DNA of 64,000 nucleotides from contig NZ_JASCXN010000011.1 of assembly GCF_030010625.1 (NCBI RefSeq), forward strand, positions 124,001 through 188,000, read 5' to 3'. This stretch comes from Streptomyces sp. CC208A (GTDB taxonomy: Bacteria > Actinomycetota > Actinomycetes > Streptomycetales > Streptomycetaceae). The position numbers and the translations under genes are program-made. Under the pieces are notes generated by a model. It was not told the origin of the DNA and searched no databases. It worked only from the letters and a program-made list of their open reading frames with translations. Position 1 is the first letter of the stretch. Each line of letters begins with the position of its first letter. This document shows positions 42,833-52,986 of this stretch, one piece after another.

Positions 42833-44022
42833 CCGGCACCACCACCGCCGACGAGCGGCTGCGCCGCTGGCGCCTGGTCCTCGGCGGCGGCGCGGCGTGG
42901 GGGTCCCCCCTGGCCGAAGGCCTCGGGGGAGGGACCGGCCGTGCCCTGTCCGGGACCGACGCCGCCATGGACGCCGCCCTCGCCGCCCTCTACGACCACC
43001 GGGACAGCGGGGACGGCCAGGGCAACGGCGGGCGCCGGGGCGGGCTCGGCGGCTCCGCGCCCTCCGTCGCCCGCTGGCTCGGCGACATCCGCACCTACTT
43101 CCCCACCTCCGTCGTCCAGGTCATGCAGCGCGACGCCATCGACCGGCTCGGGCTCACCGCGCTCCTCCTGGAGCCGGAGACGCTGGAGGCCGTCGAGCCC
43201 GACGTGCACCTCGTCGGCACCCTCCTCTCGCTGAACAAAGCGCTGCCGGAGACCACCCGGGAGACCGCGCGGGCCGTCGTCCGCAAGGTCGTCGCCGACC
43301 TGGAGGCCCGGCTCGCCACCCGGACCAGGACCACCCTCACCGGCGCCCTCGACCGCTCCGCGCGGATCAGCCGTCCCCGCCACCGGGACATCGACTGGGA
43401 CCGCACCCTCCGGGCCAACCTCAAGCACTACCTCCCCGATCACCGCACGGTCGTCCCCGAGCGCCTCATCGGCCACGGGCGCGCCTCCCGGGCGGTCCGC
43501 AAGGAGGTCGTGCTCTGCGTCGACCAGTCCGGCTCCATGGCCGCCTCCGTCGTCTACGCCTCCGTCTTCGGCGCCGTCCTCGCCTCCCTCAAGGCCGTCG
43601 CCACGCGGCTCGTCGTCTTCGACACCTCCGTCGTCGACCTCACCGATGAGCTCGACGACCCCGTCGACGTCCTCTTCGCCACGCGACTCGGCGGCGGCAC
43701 CGACATCAACCGGGCACTGGCCTACTGCCAGTCCCGGATCACCCGCCCCGCCGACACCGTCGTCGTCCTCATCAGCGACCTGTACGAGGGCGGCATCCGC
43801 GACGAGATGCTGAAGCGGGTCGCCGCGATGAAGGCGGCCGGCGTCCAGTTCGTCGCCCTGCTCGCCCTCTCCGACGAGGGCGCCCCCGCCTACGACCGCG
43901 AGCACGCCGCCGCGCTCGCCGCCCTCGGCGTCCCCGCCTTCGCCTGCACCCCCGACCTCTTCCCGGAGGTCATGGCCGCCGCCCTGGAGAAGCGGCCCCT
44001 GCCGATACCCGACCCGGCCTGA
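42829..44022 (+). CDS. VWA domain protein, MoxR partner
   Basis: A 397-residue protein. Residues 1-210 are helical with a basic patch. A von Willebrand factor A domain follows with a complete metal-ion-dependent adhesion site: Asp232-x-Ser234-x-Ser236 in DQSGSM, Thr291 in GGGTDI and Asp317 in ISDLYEGG. The VWA domain is the standard partner of MoxR ATPases. A small palindromic repeat has been inserted in frame at codons 23-36 (GSPLAEGLGGGTG). The start overlaps the DUF5682 stop. No hairpin is visible right after the stop. Confidence 0.9.
   Translation: MTGTTTADERLRRWRLVLGGGAAWGSPLAEGLGGGTGRALSGTDAAMDAALAALYDHRDSGDGQGNGGRRGGLGGSAPSVARWLGDIRTYFPTSVVQVMQRDAIDRLGLTALLLEPETLEAVEPDVHLVGTLLSLNKALPETTRETARAVVRKVVADLEARLATRTRTTLTGALDRSARISRPRHRDIDWDRTLRANLKHYLPDHRTVVPERLIGHGRASRAVRKEVVLCVDQSGSMAASVVYASVFGAVLASLKAVATRLVVFDTSVVDLTDELDDPVDVLFATRLGGGTDINRALAYCQSRITRPADTVVVLISDLYEGGIRDEMLKRVAAMKAAGVQFVALLALSDEGAPAYDREHAAALAALGVPAFACTPDLFPEVMAAALEKRPLPIPDPA
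42897..42934 (+). repeat. Small palindromic repeat inserted in frame within the VWA gene
   Basis: TGGGGGTCCCCCC, a stem with GAA loop (GGCC-GAA-GGCC at 42912-42922), then TCGGGGGAGGG. This has the same plan as the element in glpD at 6008-6049, including the GAA loop and the trailing purine run. Confidence 0.6.
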
Positions 44023-44062
44023 GGCGCCGGGCCGGCCCCGCGCACCCGCCGGCTCCCTCGTA

Positions 44063-44105
44063 CCCCTCGTACGGAATCCGTCCGTCCCCTCGTACGGAAT
44101 CCGTC
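44063..44105. repeat. 20-bp direct repeat, two copies
   Basis: CCCCTCGTACGGAATCCGTC is found at 44063-44082 and 44086-44105. It is non-coding. Confidence 0.85.
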
Positions 44106-44290
44106 GCCGCCCGGCCACCCGGACGGGCCTCCACGGCGCCACTGAGGCCCATATCACACTCGCGGCGGTATCCCCCTCACCCGGCGCACCGGCGTGGCGT
44201 GAGGGGGGCGGAGCCCGCTCCCCGCCTGCGCGGCGGGGGCCGGGCGGGGTGCCGGGGGCGTCCACGCACAGCCCTGCGCCCCCTACGTTC

Positions 44291-44306
44291 TGTGACCCGT
44301 ATCACC
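44291..44306. promoter_or_regulatory. CRP-like site upstream of sucCD
   Basis: TGTGACCCGTATCACC carries GTGA-N6-TCAC. Its centre is about 64 bases before the start of transcription predicted from TAACCT at 44351-44356, a spacing usual for activation. Confidence 0.4.
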
Positions 44307-44402
44307 GCCCGGTTGTGAGCTGCGATTTAGGGACCCACGGCCCACGGGGATAACCTGCGAGACGGACATGCCGCGTCCACGGACACCGTGTACGCCTCCC
44401 TA

Positions 44403-44418
44403 GTGACAGCGCAGTCAC
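44403..44418. promoter_or_regulatory. GTGAC-N6-GTCAC dyad in the sucC leader
   Basis: GTGACAGCGCAGTCAC is a perfect 5-bp inverted repeat with a 6-base spacer, 63 bases before sucC. If transcription starts near 44363 it lies in the leader. Confidence 0.3.
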
Positions 44419-44480
44419 GTTGCCCTCCGCGGCACGCCCACGCAGACAACGAACCGCGATCATCTAGAAAAGGGACGCGC

Positions 44481-45659
44481 GTGGACCTGTTCGAGTACCA
44501 GGCGAGGGACCTCTTCGCCAAGCACGGTGTACCGGTGCTGGCCGGTGAAGTCATCGACACGCCTGAGGCGGCGCGCGAGGCCACCGAGCGGCTGGGCGGC
44601 AAGTCGGTCGTCAAGGCGCAGGTGAAGGTCGGCGGCCGCGGCAAGGCCGGCGGCGTCAAGCTGGCCGCCACCCCGGACGAGGCCGTCGCCCGCGCGACGG
44701 ACATCCTGGGCATGGACATCAAGGGCCACACGGTCCACAAGGTGATGATCGCGGAGACCGCTCCGGAGATCCTCGAGGAGTACTACGTCTCGTACCTCCT
44801 CGACCGCACCAACCGCACCTTCCTCGCCATGGCCTCCGTCGCCGGCGGCATGGACATCGAGGAGGTCGCCGCGACGACCCCCGAGAAGCTCGCGAAGGTC
44901 CCGGTCGACGCCAACAAGGGCGTCGACATCGAGAAGGCCCGTGAGATCGTCGCCCAGGCCCAGTTCCCGGCCGAGGTCGCCGAGAAGGTCGCCGAGGTCC
45001 TGGTGACCCTGTGGAAGACCTTCGTCGCCGAGGACGCGCTCCTCGTCGAGGTCAACCCGCTCGCGAAGGTCGCCTCCGGCGACGTCATCGCCCTCGACGG
45101 CAAGGTGTCCCTCGACGCCAACGCCGACTTCCGCCAGCCGGAGCACGAGGCCCTGGAGGACAAGGCGGCGGCCAACCCGCTCGAGGCCGCGGCCAAGGAG
45201 AAGGGCCTCAACTACGTCAAGCTCGACGGCGAGGTCGGCATCATCGGCAACGGCGCCGGCCTGGTCATGTCGACCCTGGACGTCGTCGCGTACGCCGGTG
45301 AGAACCACGGCGGCGTGAAGCCGGCCAACTTCCTCGACATCGGCGGCGGCGCCTCCGCCGAGGTCATGGCGAACGGCCTGGAGATCATCCTCGGCGACCC
45401 GGACGTCAAGTCCGTCTTCGTCAACGTCTTCGGCGGCATCACCGCCTGCGACGAGGTCGCCAACGGCATCGTGCAGGCCCTGGAGCTCCTCGCCTCGAAG
45501 GGCGAGGAGGTCACCAAGCCGCTGGTCGTCCGCCTCGACGGCAACAACGCGGAGCTGGGTCGCAAGATCCTGTCGGACGCCAACCACCCGCTGGTCCAGC
45601 GCGTGGACACCATGGACGGCGCGGCCGACAAGGCCGCCGAGCTCGCGGCTGCGAAGTAA
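44481..45659 (+). CDS. sucC: Succinyl-CoA synthetase (succinate-CoA ligase), beta subunit
   Basis: A 392-residue ATP-grasp subunit that binds nucleotide and, with SucD, converts succinyl-CoA to succinate with synthesis of a nucleoside triphosphate in the TCA cycle. The canonical N-terminus is [39 protein letters not shown] and [20 protein letters not shown] are family signatures. GTG at 44481 is chosen, with AAGGGA just upstream; the longer open frame upstream is not conserved. sucD follows after 21 bases. Confidence 0.97.
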   Translation: MDLFEYQARDLFAKHGVPVLAGEVIDTPEAAREATERLGGKSVVKAQVKVGGRGKAGGVKLAATPDEAVARATDILGMDIKGHTVHKVMIAETAPEILEEYYVSYLLDRTNRTFLAMASVAGGMDIEEVAATTPEKLAKVPVDANKGVDIEKAREIVAQAQFPAEVAEKVAEVLVTLWKTFVAEDALLVEVNPLAKVASGDVIALDGKVSLDANADFRQPEHEALEDKAAANPLEAAAKEKGLNYVKLDGEVGIIGNGAGLVMSTLDVVAYAGENHGGVKPANFLDIGGGASAEVMANGLEIILGDPDVKSVFVNVFGGITACDEVANGIVQALELLASKGEEVTKPLVVRLDGNNAELGRKILSDANHPLVQRVDTMDGAADKAAELAAAK

Positions 45660-45680
45660 GGGAAGAGGGACAGAACAGCC

Positions 45681-46565
45681 ATGGCTATCTTCCTCAACAA
45701 GGACAGCAAGGTCATCGTCCAGGGCATGACCGGTGCCACGGGCATGAAGCACACCAGGCTCATGCTGGGTGACGGCACCAACATCGTCGGCGGCGTGAAC
45801 CCGCGCAAGGCCGGCACCAAGGTCGACTTCGACGGCACCGAGGTCCCCGTCTTCGGCACCGTCGCCGAGGCCATGAAGGAGACCGGCGCCAACGTCTCGG
45901 TCCTCTTCGTGCCGCCGGCCTTCGCCAAGGCCGCCGTCGTCGAGGCGATCGACGCCGAGATCCCGCTCGCCGTCGTCATCACCGAGGGCATCGCCGTCCA
46001 CGACTCCGCCGCGTTCTACGCGTACGCCGTGGAGAAGGGCAACAAGACCCGCCTCATCGGCCCGAACTGCCCCGGTCTCATCACCCCGGGCCAGTCGAAC
46101 GCCGGCATCATCCCGGGCGACATCACCAAGCCGGGCCGCATCGGCCTGGTCTCGAAGTCCGGCACGCTGACGTACCAGATGATGTACGAGCTCCGTGACC
46201 TCGGCTTCTCCTCCTGCGTCGGCATCGGTGGCGACCCGGTCATCGGCACCACCCACATCGACGCCCTGGCGGCCTTCGAGGCCGACCCGGAGACCGACCT
46301 GATCGTCATGATCGGCGAGATCGGCGGCGACGCCGAGGAGCGTGCGGCCGACTTCATCAAGGCCAACGTCACCAAGCCGGTCGTCGGCTACGTCGCGGGC
46401 TTCACCGCGCCCGAGGGCAAGACCATGGGCCACGCCGGCGCCATCGTCTCCGGCTCCTCCGGCACCGCCCAGGCGAAGAAGGAGGCCCTGGAGGCCGCCG
46501 GTGTGAAGGTCGGCAAGACCCCGACCGAGACCGCCAAGCTGGCGCGCGCCATCCTCGCGGGCTGA
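45681..46565 (+). CDS. sucD: Succinyl-CoA synthetase (succinate-CoA ligase), alpha subunit
   Basis: A 294-residue subunit that binds CoA and carries the phosphorylated histidine, His251 in GHAGAIVSG. The CoA-binding Rossmann start is [15 protein letters not shown], and [11 protein letters not shown] with [10 protein letters not shown] are typical. GGGAAGAGGGA precedes the ATG. It forms one transcription unit with sucC and ends in a bidirectional terminator. Confidence 0.97.
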   Translation: MAIFLNKDSKVIVQGMTGATGMKHTRLMLGDGTNIVGGVNPRKAGTKVDFDGTEVPVFGTVAEAMKETGANVSVLFVPPAFAKAAVVEAIDAEIPLAVVITEGIAVHDSAAFYAYAVEKGNKTRLIGPNCPGLITPGQSNAGIIPGDITKPGRIGLVSKSGTLTYQMMYELRDLGFSSCVGIGGDPVIGTTHIDALAAFEADPETDLIVMIGEIGGDAEERAADFIKANVTKPVVGYVAGFTAPEGKTMGHAGAIVSGSSGTAQAKKEALEAAGVKVGKTPTETAKLARAILAG

Positions 46566-46594
46566 AGCACGACACAGCCCCACAGGCCGTGAAC

Positions 46595-46640
46595 GCGTGG
46601 GCCCCGCCCCGCCGGGAAACCGGGGGAGCGGGGCCCACGC
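46595..46640. terminator. Bidirectional terminator after sucD
   Basis: A 13-bp stem (GCGTGGGCCCCGC at 46595-46607 with 46628-46640) encloses a smaller C/G hairpin. It separates convergent genes. Confidence 0.8.
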
Positions 46641-46655
46641 GCGTACGGGGACGGG

Positions 46656-47993
46656 CTACTCCGCGGCGGGGATCAGCCGCTCCGGGCCCGGGTTCGGCGC
46701 GGACCGCAGCATGTCGCGCAGCCTCAGGTCCTCCTCGCCGAGCTTCTGCGGGCCGCCGCGCACCGGGACGCCGTTGACGGTCTGGCCGGGCGCGAGCTCC
46801 GGGATGTAGCGGGTCGGCGCCGTCGCCGCCGTCAGGGCCGTGACGGCGATCAGCACCACCGTCGCCCCGCCCACCACCCGGGTCATCCGCCGGATCCGCC
46901 GCTCGCTGCCGCCGCGCACCGCCCGCGCCGCCGGGAGCGTCGCCGTCGGCGCCTCCGCGACCAGCTCGCCGAGGCGCCGCCGGAGCTCCTCGGGGTCGGC
47001 GAGTTCCGGCACCCGCTCGCCGATGAAGGAGTGCGCGTACAGCAGCCGGTTGGCGGCGGCGGGGGTGCTCGCCTCCGTCTCGGCGGCCGTCTCCGGCAGG
47101 TCGAGCCCGAGCCCGTCGTAGAGCAGGACGGTCCGGCGGTACGGCGCCGGCAGGTCGAGCAGCGCGCCGAGCAGCGCCCGCCTCCCCGCCTCGGTCGGCG
47201 GGGCGTCGGGGTGCTTGTGGGTGCGGCGCAGCCGGTGCCAGGGCGAGAGGGCGTACTCGTACACCGCCGCCCGCACCCAGCCCACCGGGTCGGCGTCCAC
47301 GGCCACCTCGGGCCAGCACTGCCAGGCGCGGTGGAAGGCGTGCTCGACGGCCTCCCGGGAGAGGAGGCGGCGCCCGGTCAGCAGATACGCCTGGTGGACG
47401 AGGCCGGGGGCGGCGTACCCGTAGAGCGCGTCGAAGGCCTCCTCGGGGGTGAGCTCGGGCCCCTGCGCGACCGCCTGTACGGGCTCCCGCCGTACGGGCT
47501 CCCGCCGTACGGGCTCCCGCTGTACGGGCTCCCGCTGTACGGGCTCCCGCTGTACGGGTTCCAGCTCAGGCTCCTGCTTCCGCTCCGGTTTCAGCCGCTC
47601 CTCGGGCCCGGGGCCGGCCGGGCCGCGCCGGGCGGGGCCGGAGGCGGCGATCGCGGGAGCCGGGGAAGGGGCCTTCGGCGGCTTGGCGGCGCGCTTGGCG
47701 GCGGCCTTGGGGCGCACGCCGCCGGAGGGCGCGGGGGTCGGAGCGGGCGCGGGGGCCGACGCCTCCGGCGTACCGCGGAGCAGCCTCACGTACGCCTCGC
47801 GCTTGCGGCCGCGGGGGGCCGAGCGGCCGGCCTCCCAGGACTTGACCGTGGCCTTCGTGACGCCCACGGCCTCGGCGACCTGCTCCTCGCTCAGGGCGAG
47901 CGCCTCGCGCAGCCGACGCCGTTCCTTCGGCGTCGGCAGCGCGGTGGCGGCGGAGGGGGGCGCGGTGTCGCCGTCCCGGCTCGTCTTGCTCAT
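46656..47993 (-). CDS. HTH-sigma-like fusion membrane regulator
   Basis: A 445-residue protein. An N-terminal Xre-type helix-turn-helix ([30 protein letters not shown] compressed into residues about 25-60) is followed by a Pro/Ala/Lys linker with six QREPV-type pentapeptide repeats. A region of about 150 residues resembles ECF sigma regions 2 and 4 ([38 protein letters not shown]). A single transmembrane helix ([18 protein letters not shown]) and a short outer tail end the protein. The sigma-like part lacks the usual promoter-recognition wording and may be a degenerate scaffold. GGGAGG lies ten bases before the ATG. It is divergent from the DUF6350 gene. Confidence 0.7.
   Translation of the reverse strand: MSKTSRDGDTAPPSAATALPTPKERRRLREALALSEEQVAEAVGVTKATVKSWEAGRSAPRGRKREAYVRLLRGTPEASAPAPAPTPAPSGGVRPKAAAKRAAKPPKAPSPAPAIAASGPARRGPAGPGPEERLKPERKQEPELEPVQREPVQREPVQREPVRREPVRREPVQAVAQGPELTPEEAFDALYGYAAPGLVHQAYLLTGRRLLSREAVEHAFHRAWQCWPEVAVDADPVGWVRAAVYEYALSPWHRLRRTHKHPDAPPTEAGRRALLGALLDLPAPYRRTVLLYDGLGLDLPETAAETEASTPAAANRLLYAHSFIGERVPELADPEELRRRLGELVAEAPTATLPAARAVRGGSERRIRRMTRVVGGATVVLIAVTALTAATAPTRYIPELAPGQTVNGVPVRGGPQKLGEEDLRLRDMLRSAPNPGPERLIPAAE
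47476..47565. repeat. 15-bp tandem repeat, six units, coding
   Basis: The unit TGTACGGGCTCCCGC recurs at 47476, 47491, 47506, 47521, 47536 and 47551 with small changes. On the reverse strand it encodes the pentapeptide repeat of the linker. Confidence 0.9.
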
Positions 47994-48112
47994 CGGTGTC
48001 TACCTCCCGCAGAGCACCTCTGGGCGGAAAAGTACATAAACGTATCTTGAGCGACACAACGGGTGTTTGCCTGTTACGCCGCGAAAGAGCGTGTCGTTGG
48101 CAGCATGGCCCC

Positions 48113-49570
48113 GTGACCCACCTGACCGAGCACTCCCTGGTCCAGGGCGGGCGTTCCGCCGCGTTCGCCACCGCCTGCGTCCGCGGCGGGGTCGCCGCAG
48201 GACTCGGCGCCGGTGCCCTCGCGGTCCTGGTGATCGTCGCCTGGATCAGCTCGCCGTTCCCCGACAGCGGCGCCGACGGCGCCCTTCACCTCGCCGCCGG
48301 GCTCTGGCTGCTCGCCCACGGCGTGGACCTCGTCCGCACCGACACCGTCGGGGGGCTGCCCGCGCCGCTGGGGATCGTGCCGCTGCTGACGACCGCGCTG
48401 CCGGTCTGGCTGGTCTTCAGGACCGCCCGCTCCACCCTCGACCCGGCCGACGAGACCCGGCCGCGCCCCTCGCCCGCGGGCGCGCTCGGCGCGGTCTCCG
48501 GCGGGTATCTGCTGGTCGCGGCCGTGCTCGTGGTCTACAGCGAGAGCGGCCCGCTCCCCGCCGACCTGGTGACCGCCGGGCTGTGGCTGCCGGGCGTGGT
48601 CCTCGGCGCGGCGGGGGCCGGTGTCTGGAGCGCCCTCGGCCGGCCCCTGCCGGACCGGGAGGAGGCCGCCGCCGTGCTGCGCGGCGCGGGCACCGGCCTG
48701 GTGGCGCTGTGCGCGGGCGGGGCGGTGCTCGCCGGGGCCTCGCTGGTCTGGCACGCGGACGCGGCGCGGGCCTCGTACGAGTCGCTCGCGGGGGAGTGGT
48801 CCGGTCGGGTGACGCTGGCGCTGCTCGTCCTCGCGCTGCTGCCGAACGCGGCGGTCTGGGGCGCCGCGTACGGCCTCGGGCCCGGCTTCGCCCTCGGCAC
48901 GGGTGCGGTCGCCACCCCGCTCGGGCTCGTCGGCGACCCCGCCGTGCCGCCCTTCCCGCTCCTCGCGGCGCTGCCCCCGGAGGGGCGCGGCGGCTGGCCG
49001 CAGTGGGCCGCGGCGGCGGTGCCGCTGGTCGCGGCGGTGGTCCTGGGCCACCGGGTGGGCCGGGAGACCGTCACCGGCCGGGCGCGCGGGACGGTGCTCG
49101 CGACCCTTGCCGCGGCCGGGGCGTCCGGGGTGGCCGTCGCGCTCCTGGCGGGCGCGGCGGGCGGCCCGCTGGGCTCGGAGCGGCTGCTCGCCTTCGGCCC
49201 GGTGTGGTGGCAGGCGGGCGGGGCGGCGGTGCTGTGGGGAGTGGCCTTGGGCCTGCCGACGGCGCTGGCGGTACGGGCCTGGGGCCGCCGGGTGCCCCGC
49301 CCGAAGGAGCCCCGGCTCCCGAAGCCGCCCGAGCGGCCGAAGGAGCCGCAGGCGCCGGAACCGGCTCTGGCGGCGGCCGCGCCCTCCCCGGCGCCGGTTC
49401 CCGCGGACCCCCTGGGTTCCGGCTTCGCCTTGGGTGACGACGAGGGCTACGAGCCGTACGACTACCTCCCCGCCTCTTGGGAAACCCCCCTTCCCCCGGC
49501 ACCGGAACCGCAACCGCCCCGGCCGTCGGAGACGACCGGGGCGGAACGAGGAGAGGCGCCGGACGACTAG
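48113..49570 (+). CDS. DUF6350 family multi-pass membrane protein
   Basis: A 485-residue membrane protein with about ten hydrophobic segments (from [20 protein letters not shown] to [19 protein letters not shown]). A Pro/Glu-rich cytoplasmic tail of about 90 residues ends the protein. Actinobacterial proteins of this architecture next to purN are annotated DUF6350 and sometimes cell-division PerM. I know of no proven function. The start is GTG at 48113 without a ribosome-binding sequence; the ATG just before it runs into a stop. Its TAG shares the four bases CTAG with the stop of the convergent gene. Confidence 0.8.
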   Translation: MTHLTEHSLVQGGRSAAFATACVRGGVAAGLGAGALAVLVIVAWISSPFPDSGADGALHLAAGLWLLAHGVDLVRTDTVGGLPAPLGIVPLLTTALPVWLVFRTARSTLDPADETRPRPSPAGALGAVSGGYLLVAAVLVVYSESGPLPADLVTAGLWLPGVVLGAAGAGVWSALGRPLPDREEAAAVLRGAGTGLVALCAGGAVLAGASLVWHADAARASYESLAGEWSGRVTLALLVLALLPNAAVWGAAYGLGPGFALGTGAVATPLGLVGDPAVPPFPLLAALPPEGRGGWPQWAAAAVPLVAAVVLGHRVGRETVTGRARGTVLATLAAAGASGVAVALLAGAAGGPLGSERLLAFGPVWWQAGGAAVLWGVALGLPTALAVRAWGRRVPRPKEPRLPKPPERPKEPQAPEPALAAAAPSPAPVPADPLGSGFALGDDEGYEPYDYLPASWETPLPPAPEPQPPRPSETTGAERGEAPDD

Positions 49571-50328
49571 TCGCGCACCCCGAAGCCGTCGCGCAGCGGC
49601 TTGGGCAGCAGGTCGTTGCAGGCGAGCGCGCCCGCGTGGGTGAGGGCGTCCTCCCGGCAGTCGTAGAAGTCCTTGTAGACCAGCTGCATCGTGAAGCCGA
49701 AGCCCACGATCAGCAGGGCCACGGTCGAGGCCACCAGGCCGCTGATCGCCGCCGTCCGCATCGAGCGGGCCGGGTTCGGGCCGCCCGCCGCCGTGGACGG
49801 CCGTCCCGGGGACGGGGACGGGGACGGGGACGCGGGCGGGGCCGCGGACTGTGATTCCTGCGACACCCCGGCCGCGGTCTTCGGCTTCGCGCGCAGCGAA
49901 CTGATCGCCCAGTACAGCGAGAGCGCGCCGAGCAGCAGGGCCAGTTCCGGGATGTCGAAGATCGCGAAGAAGAAGGCCCACATGCCGCCGAGGACCGCGT
50001 ACCGGGCCCGCCGCTGGGCCGGGTCCGTCGGGTCCCAGCGCAGCCCCGGCCGCTCGGGACCCTGGCCGCCCGCGCCGCCCTGACCCCCCTGGCGCTCCGG
50101 CCCGCGCCCGAAGCCGTCCGACGAACGGCCGGGCTGGCGCGGGCTCCAGCGCCCGTCGGACGAGCCCGTGCCGGGCGACGACGGTTCGGCGGAGCCGCCG
50201 TTCGAGCCACCCGGACCGCCCGAGCCTTCCGAACCCTCCGGCCGGCGCGGCTGCCACGGCTGGTCGGGCCTGCCCTCGGGCGGCGGGGCGAACGGGTTGT
50301 TGTCGTTCGTGGACTGGCGATCCGGCAT
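49567..50328 (-). CDS. Membrane protein with disordered N-terminus
   Basis: A 253-residue protein. The first 100 residues are Gly/Ser/Pro-rich and probably disordered. Two or three hydrophobic helices follow ([55 protein letters not shown]). A short C-terminal domain has two cysteines ([23 protein letters not shown]). The family is uncharacterised but typical of this locus beside purN. GAGGGAAG lies about 12 bases before the ATG. Confidence 0.72.
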   Translation of the reverse strand: MPDRQSTNDNNPFAPPPEGRPDQPWQPRRPEGSEGSGGPGGSNGGSAEPSSPGTGSSDGRWSPRQPGRSSDGFGRGPERQGGQGGAGGQGPERPGLRWDPTDPAQRRARYAVLGGMWAFFFAIFDIPELALLLGALSLYWAISSLRAKPKTAAGVSQESQSAAPPASPSPSPSPGRPSTAAGGPNPARSMRTAAISGLVASTVALLIVGFGFTMQLVYKDFYDCREDALTHAGALACNDLLPKPLRDGFGVRD

Positions 50329-50454
50329 CTGCTGGACGTCTTCCCTCTGTCGTCGTGACCGCGTCGCACCGGGCGGCGTGACCGGCGTCGGACCCTGACG
50401 CTACCGCCCTGCTCCGCCCCCGTCCCGTGGGGGCCGTCCGGTGTGCCGGTATCG

Positions 50455-50482
50455 TTGCTGACGGTCGAGCCATTCGTAGGGT
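50455..50482 (+). promoter_or_regulatory. Promoter of purN-purH
   Basis: TTGCTG (50455-50460) and TAGGGT (50477-50482) have a 16-base spacer. The predicted leader is about 60 bases. Confidence 0.5.
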
Positions 50483-50547
50483 TCCCCGTATCCAGGGGCA
50501 CGATTCGTTCGTACGACCGCACAAATAACCACGGAAAGAGTGACCCA

Positions 50548-51177
50548 GTGGCTGCCGCCCGCCTTGTCGTCCTGGTCTCCGGCTCCGGCACCAACCTCCA
50601 GGCGCTGCTCGACGGCATCGCCGCCGACCCCGAGGGGTACGGCGCCGAGATCGTCGCCGTCGGCGCCGACCGCGACTCCATCGCCGGCCTGGAACGGGCC
50701 GAGCGCGCCGGTCTGCCCACCTTCGTCTGCCGGGTGAAGGACCACGCGAGCCGCGAGGAGTGGGACCGCGCCCTGACCGAGGCCACCGCCGCGTACGAGC
50801 CGGACCTTGTCGTCTCGGCCGGGTTCATGAAGATCCTCGGCAAGGAGTTCCTGGCCCGCTTCGGCGGCCGGATCGTCAACACCCACCCGGCGCTCCTCCC
50901 CAGTTTTCCCGGTGCCCACGGGGTGCGTGACGCGCTCGCCCACGGCGTGAAGGTCACCGGGTGCACCGTCCACTTCGTCGACGACGGGGTCGACACCGGC
51001 CCGATCATCGCCCAGGGCGTGGTCGAGGTGCGGGAGACGGACGATGAAGCCGCTCTGCACGAGCGCATCAAGGAAGTCGAGCGCTCGCTGCTCGTCGACG
51101 TCGTGGGGCGCCTCGCCCGGCACGGCTACCGCATTGAGGGACGAAAGGTTCATGTCGGTGAACACGGACACCGTTAA
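50548..51177 (+). CDS. purN: Phosphoribosylglycinamide formyltransferase
   Basis: A 209-residue enzyme transferring the formyl group of 10-formyltetrahydrofolate to GAR, the third step of purine synthesis. The N-terminal phosphate-binding loop is [19 protein letters not shown]. The catalytic Asn-His pair lies in [17 protein letters not shown], and Asp in [22 protein letters not shown] at 50548 has GGAAAGAG upstream. purH begins inside its last 26 bases, so the two are translationally coupled. Confidence 0.95.
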   Translation: MAAARLVVLVSGSGTNLQALLDGIAADPEGYGAEIVAVGADRDSIAGLERAERAGLPTFVCRVKDHASREEWDRALTEATAAYEPDLVVSAGFMKILGKEFLARFGGRIVNTHPALLPSFPGAHGVRDALAHGVKVTGCTVHFVDDGVDTGPIIAQGVVEVRETDDEAALHERIKEVERSLLVDVVGRLARHGYRIEGRKVHVGEHGHR

Positions 51178-52717
51178 GCCCATCCGCCGCGCGCTGGTCA
51201 GCGTCTACGACAAGACGGGTCTGGAGGAGCTGGCCCGCGGTCTGCACGAGGCCGGTGTCGAGCTCGTCTCCACCGGCTCCACCGCGGGCAGGATCGCCGC
51301 CGCAGGCGTCCCGGTCACCAAGGTCGAGGAGCTGACCGGCTTCCCCGAGTGCCTGGACGGCCGCGTCAAGACCCTCCACCCGCGTGTGCACGCCGGCATC
51401 CTCGCCGACCTGCGCCTGGAGTCGCACCGCGAGCAGCTCGCCGAGCTCGGCGTCGAGCCCTTCGACCTGGTCGTCGTGAACCTCTACCCGTTCCGCGAGA
51501 CGGTCGCCTCCGGAGCCTCGGACGACGAGTGCGTCGAGCAGATCGACATCGGCGGCCCCTCGATGGTCCGCGCCGCCGCCAAGAACCACCCGTCGGTCGC
51601 CATCGTCACCAGCCCCGAGCGGTACGCGGACGTCCTCGCCGCCGTCAAGGCCGGGGGCTTCGACCTGACCGCCCGCAAGCGGCTCGCCGCCGAGGCCTTC
51701 CAGCACACCGCCGCGTACGACGTGGCCGTGGCCTCCTGGTTCGCCGCCGACTACGCGGCCGCCGACGACAGCGGCTTCCCCGACTTCCTCGGCGCCACCC
51801 ACACCCGCAAGAACGTCCTGCGCTACGGCGAGAACCCGCACCAGGGCGCCGCCCTCTACGTCGACGGCACGGGCGGCCTCGCGGAGGCCGAGCAGCTGCA
51901 CGGCAAGGAGATGTCGTACAACAACTACACGGACACCGACGCCGCGCGCCGGGCCGCGTACGACCACTCCGAGCCCTGCGTCGCGATCATCAAGCACGCC
52001 AACCCGTGCGGCATCGCGATCGGCGCCGACGTCGCCGAGGCCCACCGCAAGGCCCACGCCTGCGACCCGCTCTCCGCCTTCGGCGGCGTCATCGCCGTCA
52101 ACCGCCCGGTGTCGAAGGAGATGGCCGAGCAGGTCGCCGAGATCTTCACCGAGGTCATCGTCGCCCCGGCGTACGAGGACGGCGCCGTGGAGATCCTCGC
52201 CAGGAAGAAGAACATCCGCGTGCTGAGGGCCGAGGGCGCCCCGAGCAACCCGGTCGAGGTCAAGCCGGTCGACGGCGGCGCGCTGCTCCAGGTCACCGAC
52301 CGCCTCCAGGCCGAGGGCGACGACCCGGCGAACTGGACCCTCGCGACCGGCGAGGCCCTCTCCGCCGACGAGCTCGCCGAGCTGGCCTTCGCCTGGAAGG
52401 CGTGCCGCGCGGTCAAGTCCAACGCGATCCTGCTCGCCAAGGACGGCGCCTCCGTCGGCGTCGGCATGGGCCAGGTCAACCGCGTCGACTCCGCCAAGCT
52501 GGCCGTCGAGCGGGCCGGCGAGGAGCGGGCGCGCGGCTCGTACGCCGCCTCGGACGCCTTCTTCCCCTTCCCCGACGGCCTGGAGATCCTGACCGCCGCC
52601 GGTGTGAAGGCGGTCGTGCAGCCGGGCGGATCGGTGCGGGACGAGCAGGTCGTCGAGGCCGCGAAGAAGGCCGGCGTGACGATGTACTTCACGGGGACGC
52701 GCCACTTCTTCCACTGA
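51152..52717 (+). CDS. purH: Bifunctional AICAR formyltransferase/IMP cyclohydrolase
   Basis: A 521-residue enzyme catalysing the last two steps to IMP. The N-terminal cyclohydrolase (MGS-like) domain begins [20 protein letters not shown]. The formyltransferase domain includes [27 protein letters not shown] and [18 protein letters not shown]. The C-terminus is the canonical [12 protein letters not shown] at 51152 lies inside purN and follows AAAGG. It is followed by a 15-bp terminator. The product IMP is the substrate of GuaB. Confidence 0.97.
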   Translation: MSVNTDTVKPIRRALVSVYDKTGLEELARGLHEAGVELVSTGSTAGRIAAAGVPVTKVEELTGFPECLDGRVKTLHPRVHAGILADLRLESHREQLAELGVEPFDLVVVNLYPFRETVASGASDDECVEQIDIGGPSMVRAAAKNHPSVAIVTSPERYADVLAAVKAGGFDLTARKRLAAEAFQHTAAYDVAVASWFAADYAAADDSGFPDFLGATHTRKNVLRYGENPHQGAALYVDGTGGLAEAEQLHGKEMSYNNYTDTDAARRAAYDHSEPCVAIIKHANPCGIAIGADVAEAHRKAHACDPLSAFGGVIAVNRPVSKEMAEQVAEIFTEVIVAPAYEDGAVEILARKKNIRVLRAEGAPSNPVEVKPVDGGALLQVTDRLQAEGDDPANWTLATGEALSADELAELAFAWKACRAVKSNAILLAKDGASVGVGMGQVNRVDSAKLAVERAGEERARGSYAASDAFFPFPDGLEILTAAGVKAVVQPGGSVRDEQVVEAAKKAGVTMYFTGTRHFFH

Positions 52718-52730
52718 GCAGGACCCGGAA

Positions 52731-52766
52731 CACGACGGACGGCCCACGGGCGGGCCGTCCGTCGTG
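52731..52766 (+). terminator. purH terminator
   Basis: A perfect 15-bp stem (CACGACGGACGGCCC at 52731-52745 with 52752-52766) starts 14 bases after the purH stop. Confidence 0.85.
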
Positions 52767-52775
52767 CGGGGGCCG

Positions 52776-52813
52776 GCGCATCCAGCGAGCGCATCCAGCG
52801 AGCGCATCCAGCG
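52776..52813. repeat. 13-bp tandem repeat, three copies
   Basis: GCGCATCCAGCGA is repeated at 52776, 52789 and 52802, in the spacer between purH and the DUF2079 gene. The rest of that 269-base spacer shows no gene. Confidence 0.85.
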
Positions 52814-52986
52814 GTCGCGGCGGTCGGCCCACTGGCGGACCGGTGCCCACCGGTCCCGCCCTTCCCGGCCGCCCCGCCCCGACTTCCCCGGACGCCTCCG
52901 GACGCCCCAGGGCGTCGATTCCGCCCGCCGAAGCCACTCTGTTCTAATGGGTTGCTCTTTGTCGGCGGCTGGTCCATGGGGGCACG

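Larger units (their letters stand above)
44023..44480. other. Long intergenic and sucCD promoter region
   Basis: The 458 bases contain no gene. The left part has a 20-bp direct repeat at 44063 and 44086. The right part has a CRP-like dyad (44291-44306), a candidate -10 TAACCT (44351-44356) and a second dyad (44403-44418), all ahead of sucC. Confidence 0.6.
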
